Shown here piece after piece: positions 59,645-64,000 of a stretch of 64,000 nt of DNA. The stretch's first letter is position 1. Each line of letters begins with the position of its first letter. The notes below the pieces were generated by a model that worked only from the letters and a program-made list of their open reading frames with translations, ran no database searches and was not told where the DNA came from. The stretch covers positions 1 through 64,000 of the forward strand of contig JARKNW010000115.1 in NCBI GenBank assembly GCA_029976075.1, written 5' to 3'. The position numbers and the translations under genes are program-made. This DNA is from Pleomorphomonas sp. (GTDB lineage Bacteria > Pseudomonadota > Alphaproteobacteria > Rhizobiales > Pleomorphomonadaceae).

Positions 59645-59890
59645 TCAACTAGATATCTCCATTACCAGAAGTCCAAACGCAAAGAACAAGCCAAGCAAAG
59701 AAAACAAAGTGGCTCGCCATATAATTGACAGCCGTTTGTGTGCCGCCAATATTTCAGGAGGAATACCTTTGTGATTTTTTAAAATTGGCCAAATAGCTAT
59801 GTTGTAAAAATGGTCTGCATAGTCTTTAGTTTTTCTATGGTGTTCTATAGAAAGAAACGCATGCGATAGGCACATCGCAAAAATCAACAA
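59645..59890 (-). CDS. Small AT-rich membrane protein, possibly truncated
   Basis: From a TTG at 59890 this 81-residue frame has a C-terminal membrane helix (ATLFSLLGLFFAFGLLVMEI) and FLSIEHHRKTKDYADHFYNI. The frame is open further upstream to 59953 (KYRWRPENGIDSRIQDYSRV) without an ATG. It is clearly lower in GC than its surroundings, with different codon use. I do not recognise it; it may be a recently acquired gene or a piece of one. Confidence 0.45.
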   Translation of the reverse strand: MLIFAMCLSHAFLSIEHHRKTKDYADHFYNIAIWPILKNHKGIPPEILAAHKRLSIIWRATLFSLLGLFFAFGLLVMEISS

Positions 59891-59960
59891 AACCCTACTA
59901 TAGTCCTGTATTCTAGAATCAATTCCATTTTCTGGACGCCATCTATACTTAATCTAGTCC

Positions 59961-60900
59961 ATTTACGAACGCCCGAGCCTTCACTGCATTCCGAGTCCGC
60001 AACTGGCGCCAAACGAAAGCGGATTAACGATCCAGCTTCTCTGGGCCGGTGGCGGCCTTTCGTTTGCTCCGCACAGCACTAACAATCGCTCTTTCATCCC
60101 GATGAACGAGGAGACACGCTGCGCACTACCTCGGTGCATGTCGCGTCGCCAGATTGTTAAGCTTCTCGGCGGCAAACTGGCTTTGGTTCCTTTCGCGTCA
60201 CATACTCATTCGGTTGCTTTGGCCTCTCGGTGTCAACCGACGGGAGTACAACTAGGTAACCAGCAACAATAGAGAAGCGCAACTAGATAGCGTATAATAC
60301 GTAATTATACGAGCCCAATACAGGCGATCCTTCTTGTGAAGGTCCGATCTGGTGACGCGAAGGATCTACGCAAACCGTCTTGAGTTAGGCACCGTTTGAT
60401 AGCCCATCCGTTAGCGCGTTAACGGCATGCGACCGACGCCGCCTTGTACGAAGGCGCCGCGCTACGCAAGGATTTGCTCGACAAGACCAACACGCCTCGG
60501 AAGGTCAGACTACGGTCCACGCCGAATACTTACGGCTTTCCAACTCCATTTTCGTGGCAAACTCACTCGACTTACGACTACTAAGCGAAGGGTGTGGACG
60601 GTGTCGGTTCTTTCCCGCAAAGAGCGAGAAGCCCGAGGCCCCAGAAAGCAAACACCGTCCCCCTGGTCAGACGGGAACGGTGAGTGCATTATCTTGGAAG
60701 TGGTTGCGGGGGCACGCAACCTACGAGACCGACACTCGCTGCGCGTATCCATCTAGCTGAATATTCTAGGCGGATTCTCTATTCCGCTTTGGTCACGCCG
60801 ACATCAATAAAGCCAATCATCGCAAGAACTGCGATGTATGAGGGTGGGCCTCCACGAAGGCGACGATTGCATTCCTGCTCGACGCTGGCAAAAAAGCCGT
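59961..60900. other. Decayed intergenic region, no gene supported
   Basis: No frame here shows a domain or a plausible start. The sequence looks like scrambled remnants between mobile-element debris. Confidence 0.35.
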
Positions 60901-60934
60901 CGAAGTCCAGATACATTCTTTCGATCGTCTCAGG

Positions 60935-61419
60935 ATGTCCGGCATCTCCAAGAGCCAGGTGTCGAGATTGTGCGAAGAGGTCGATGACAAGGTGGCGGAA
61001 GGAACGATCGTCGCGTCGTCTCCGCCTTCATCGCTACCGCTTTTGCTCAGGAGACCGCCGAGGCCGCCAGTACCCAATGGCGCACCGTTGCCGATCAGAT
61101 CCGTCCCAAAGTCCCGAAACTGGCCACCATCATGGACGATGCCGAACAGGATGTGCTGGCCTACATGACCTTCCCCAAAGAACACCGGGCGAAGTTGCAC
61201 AGCACCAACCCGATCGAGCGGCTGAACGGCGAGATCAAGCGGCGCACCGAAGTGGTCGGTATCTTCCCAAACGACGAAGCCATACTTCGCCTCGTCGGGG
61301 CCTTGCTCCTGGAACAGAACGACGAATGGGCCGTCCAACGCGCCAGATACATGACGCTGCAAACCATCGCGCAGATGGGCAATGATCCCTTCGTCGGCTT
61401 GCCGGCAGTGGCAAACTGA
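60935..61419 (+). pseudogene. IS256-family transposase remnant
   Basis: MSGISKSQVSRLCEEVDDKV is the conserved central segment of Mutator/IS256 transposases. After an internal deletion and frameshift, FIATAFAQETAEAASTQWRT and then AKLHSTNPIERLNGEIKRRT with VVGIFPNDEAILRLVGALL give the C-terminal part. The DDE catalytic region is largely deleted, so it cannot transpose on its own. Sequence near 61460-61490 (CAGCTACACCACGCC) is typical of the region just after such genes. Confidence 0.85.
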
Positions 61420-62487
61420 TCAAGCAGGCCCGAGCCGATCTTAATGGTGACCAGCAGAGCCAGCTACACCACGCCAAGGGACAAGATCGTCTTTATTAAG
61501 ACTAAGGCACTCGCCGGGCGGCGCTGCTGCGCCTCTTACGAGGATCGAAAGGTGGAGCAAGCGAGCGAGCCAAGATGCTCAAAGGCATCTATGATTTTAT
61601 AAAATATATCTGTGAGAAATGGTGCCGGGGGAGGGCGTCAACAATTAAGATGGCATGCAGCCCATTTGCCGACCACCGGCAAGCAAGCCGTTGCCGACCA
61701 GTTGGAAACCGCCCACTCGGACGTTGTCCGATCCTCCCACGACAGTGTGCCCTCCCCCCTGCCTGGGGAAGGCGGCGGCGCTCTTCTTTCAGCGGCAACA
61801 CCAAGAACGATCGGGAATACTCCTCGGTGATTGTCTGTCTCCGCCACGAGCCCAATTAACTCCATGCACTGGATCTTGAGGACTTACCCGAAGCTCTGAA
61901 GTCTCGTGCTGACGATCACGCCATCCTGAGCCCATCAACGAATTTGGCCGGCAAAAGATGATGTCGGAGGCCACGAAGCGCGATGACCGCAGTCGGCGCT
62001 GACTCTAGGCCCCTTCATTCTCAAGCCGCCCGCTGAATACCACCGTTGCGCAGGCAAACCGAGCCGCTTCGGGCATCGCGGAATGCCAGCGTACCTCACT
62101 GGAGGCTGACCGTCTGCATCAGCCGACTTTTCGCGACATCAACGGAGGGGGACTGTTGGCCGCTCAAGCAGCCGCACCTCGTGAATGGCCCTTCAAAGTT
62201 CTGCGTGCAACGAGCAGCACTTCGAAGGCACCCTCGACATCCGGCCAACAGGGCAAACGAGCCGATGCCCTGAGTAAGGGAGCCTCTGATCTCGGGACCA
62301 CGAGTACCAATTTGCGACAAAGAGGTACAATAAACCTCAATACCGGTTGACGGCATTAAAGAACCAATCTATGGTCGCGCTCATCGGTTGGTCCGATAAA
62401 GCGTCATGGCGTTCTATGTCATCGGCGCGTTCATCAGCCCCCTAATCGGACGACACAGCGTTGTCCGTTTGTTCCGAGGAGTGATCC
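61420..62487. other. Intergenic region before frlB, no gene supported
   Basis: Several open frames on both strands (for example 61575-61859, 62096-62356) have no recognisable domain. The start of this stretch is the tail of the IS256 remnant; the end should hold the frlB promoter. GAGGAG lies 7 bases before the frlB GTG start. Confidence 0.4.
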
Positions 62488-63513
62488 GTGCTCGACATCG
62501 ACACCACTACAATCGACTTCCTAGTCACCGGGACCATGGCCGACGAGGCGGAGCACCTGCTCACGACTGGCCTCGCCCAGGTCGATCGCGTATTTTCGTC
62601 GCTGGGCGCCCGACGGATCGAGCGTGTGGTGTTCGTGGCATGCGGCTCGCCGCTTTGCGCTTGCCAGACCGCTGCCATGCTGATGGCCCAATGCTCGACG
62701 GTGCCCTGCACCGCGTATTCTGGTTGGGACTTTCTGGATCATACCCCCGCAGGCATTGGTGCGACGACGCTGGTCGTCGGGGTCAGCGACTCCGGCAACA
62801 CCGAGGAGGTCGCCAAAAGCCTCGTAGCGGCGCGCGCCGCCGGTGCCGTCACCATTGCCGTCACGAAGGACGCGACGGGCAATCGGGTCGTCGACGCGGC
62901 CGAACACGTCGTCGCGTACGGTGGCTCGGCAATTTGGGTTCTGCACTGCCTCGTCGGGTACGCGATCGTGATGGCCGTCATCGACTCCCACGGCGGGCAC
63001 CCGGAGATCGACGCCCTGCGGGCGGACCTCCCCAAGCTTCCGGCGCTCCTGCGCCGCCTCGTGGCCGAGCAGGAGGCTCCCTCCAAGGAGCGCGCAGCTC
63101 GTGCCGCGCAGTGGCCGTTCGCCTACACGGTCGCCGGCGGGAATCTGGTGCCGCTCGGCTACAAGGAGGGCGTCATCACCATGCTCGAGTTCACCTGGAC
63201 GCACGGCGCGGCACTCAACGCCTCGGAATTCCGGCACGGCCCCTTGGAGGTCGTCGAAAAGGGCGTTCCCTACGTGTTCATGCTGGGCACCGACGGCTCC
63301 CGCCACACCACCCAGCGCTGCATCGACTTCGTCACCAAGCTGACTGACGAGGTGGTGGTGTTCGACGCGGCTGAGTTGCGCACCGGCCTGCACAAGGCGC
63401 TGGACCCCATCGCGCTGTTTGTCCCGCTCGAGTATTTCTACCTCTACTTGTCACTCGGCAAAAATCACAACCCAGATGATCGCCGGTATTACGGCGGGCT
63501 CGTCGAATACTGA
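62488..63513 (+). CDS. frlB: Fructoselysine-6-phosphate deglycase FrlB
   Basis: The 341-residue SIS-domain enzyme splits fructoselysine 6-phosphate to lysine and glucose 6-phosphate. It aligns along its length with E. coli FrlB: start MLDIDTTTIDFLVT, sugar-binding FVACGSPLCACQTAAML, VGVSDSGNTEEVAKSL, LGYKEGVITMLEFTWTHGAA, SEFRHGPLEVVEKGVPYV and the end HNPDDRRYYGGLVEY. It starts with GTG. The related deglycases act on other Amadori compounds, so the exact substrate is not certain. frlC follows after 27 bases; kinase and transporter genes are not in the window. Confidence 0.92.
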   Translation: MLDIDTTTIDFLVTGTMADEAEHLLTTGLAQVDRVFSSLGARRIERVVFVACGSPLCACQTAAMLMAQCSTVPCTAYSGWDFLDHTPAGIGATTLVVGVSDSGNTEEVAKSLVAARAAGAVTIAVTKDATGNRVVDAAEHVVAYGGSAIWVLHCLVGYAIVMAVIDSHGGHPEIDALRADLPKLPALLRRLVAEQEAPSKERAARAAQWPFAYTVAGGNLVPLGYKEGVITMLEFTWTHGAALNASEFRHGPLEVVEKGVPYVFMLGTDGSRHTTQRCIDFVTKLTDEVVVFDAAELRTGLHKALDPIALFVPLEYFYLYLSLGKNHNPDDRRYYGGLVEY

Positions 63514-63540
63514 CAAGCCGCAACCACGGGAGCCGGCGAT

Positions 63541-64000
63541 GCGTATCGGAATGTTCACCTCTGGGTATCAGCGCAGCCCGCTGGAACACGCATTCGCCGA
63601 TGCGGCGCGGTTCGGCTATGACTATGTCGAACTGTGGGGCGGTCGGCCGCATGCATTTGCACCGGACCTGCTCGCCGGCGACCTGACGGGGATCCTGGAC
63701 CTCATCCAGCGCTATCAGGTTCCCGTCGAGGTCTACACGCCCGAGCACAACGCCTACCCGTATAACTACATGATCGGTTCGGAGAACCAGCGGCTCGACG
63801 CAATCGCCTACCTGCGGTCCTGCCTGGAGGTCGGGCAGGCACTTGGCGCTCGCTGCACAACGATCTCGGCGGGACACGCGGGTTACGCCACGCCGCGCGT
63901 CGAAGTGCGTGCACGGTTGGTCCGATCTCTGCGCGAGCTGGCCGATCATGCAGAGCGGTTGGATCACCTGCTGGTACTCGAAGCGCTGACACCTGCCGAA
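63541..64000 (+). CDS. frlC: FrlC-like sugar epimerase/isomerase, N-terminal part
   Basis: The gene runs off the right edge after 153 codons. MRIGMFTSGYQRSPLEHAFA, then DAARFGYDYVELWGGRPHAF and APDLLAG match E. coli FrlC (fructoselysine 3-epimerase), a xylose-isomerase-like TIM barrel. ISAGHAGYATP and LLVLEALTP (metal-ligand Glu) are also conserved. It lets psicoselysine enter the FrlB pathway. Its place right behind frlB supports the call. Confidence 0.9.

Noticed and set aside
62406..63347. 313-residue plus-strand frame overlapping frlB
   Set aside because: Arg-rich frame-shifted shadow of frlB; FrlB itself matches its family along its whole length.

Overview
The window comes from a high-GC alphaproteobacterium, most likely of the Hyphomicrobiales (rhizobia and relatives). 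The main evidence is a complete Ti-plasmid-style backbone: a repABC replication cassette, a divergent traI-trb mating-pair operon, and a traAFBH/traCDG DNA-processing region around an oriT. The dmeRF metal pair also fits.

Left edge (1-286): the end of an IS3-family element, then a perfect terminator hairpin and a 30-base 3' fragment of an initiator tRNA (tRNA-fMet), all read on the minus strand. This is what the distal attachment site of an element integrated in tRNA-fMet looks like, with the element lying to the right. No integrase is seen. Transfer region (360-8873): traH, traB, traF and traA on the minus strand, the oriT at about 6245-6300, then traC, traD and traG on the plus strand.

Accessory block 1 (9-17 kb): a WGR protein, a Phd-type toxin-antitoxin pair, a DUF1778/GNAT pair, DUF6904 and DUF736 proteins, a VapBC/FitAB pair, a hypothetical protein and a large ParB-domain protein. 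Several of these minus-strand genes are preceded by nested inverted repeats. Block 2 (17-32 kb) is a stress and metal island: a degenerate P-type ATPase/MerR remnant, dmeRF, an ArsR-rhodanese/methyltransferase/DsrE operon, a broken mutS-like gene cut by an IS4-type remnant, and a membrane-stress module. That module holds a phosphatase, a calcium-repeat protein, an ABC-2 exporter, a COG4705 membrane protein, a secreted protein, a DedA-PAP2 (LssY) protein and a two-component system. Its three promoter regions share a CTTAC-N6-GTAAG box, which suggests a self-contained regulon.

Block 3 (32-40 kb): a giant methylase-helicase (DarB-like in architecture), a DUF1419 protein, a second VapBC pair with a palindromic operator, and a TOPRIM/DUF3991 protein. 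Then come repCBA (40.7-44.4 kb) with its antisense RNA and two 18-bp palindromes downstream of repC, and traI-trbBCDEJKLFGHI (44.7-55 kb).

The backbone ends abruptly near 55.0 kb. There the 3' end of trbI is fused tail-to-tail with the 3' end of an aldo/keto reductase gene, so both are truncated. Quorum-sensing partners traR and traM, which often follow trbI, are absent from the window. To the right lie two further aldo/keto reductases with a divergent LysR regulator, a decayed zone with an IS256 remnant and an AT-rich ORF (59-62.4 kb), and frlB plus the start of frlC for breakdown of Amadori compounds (fructoselysine).
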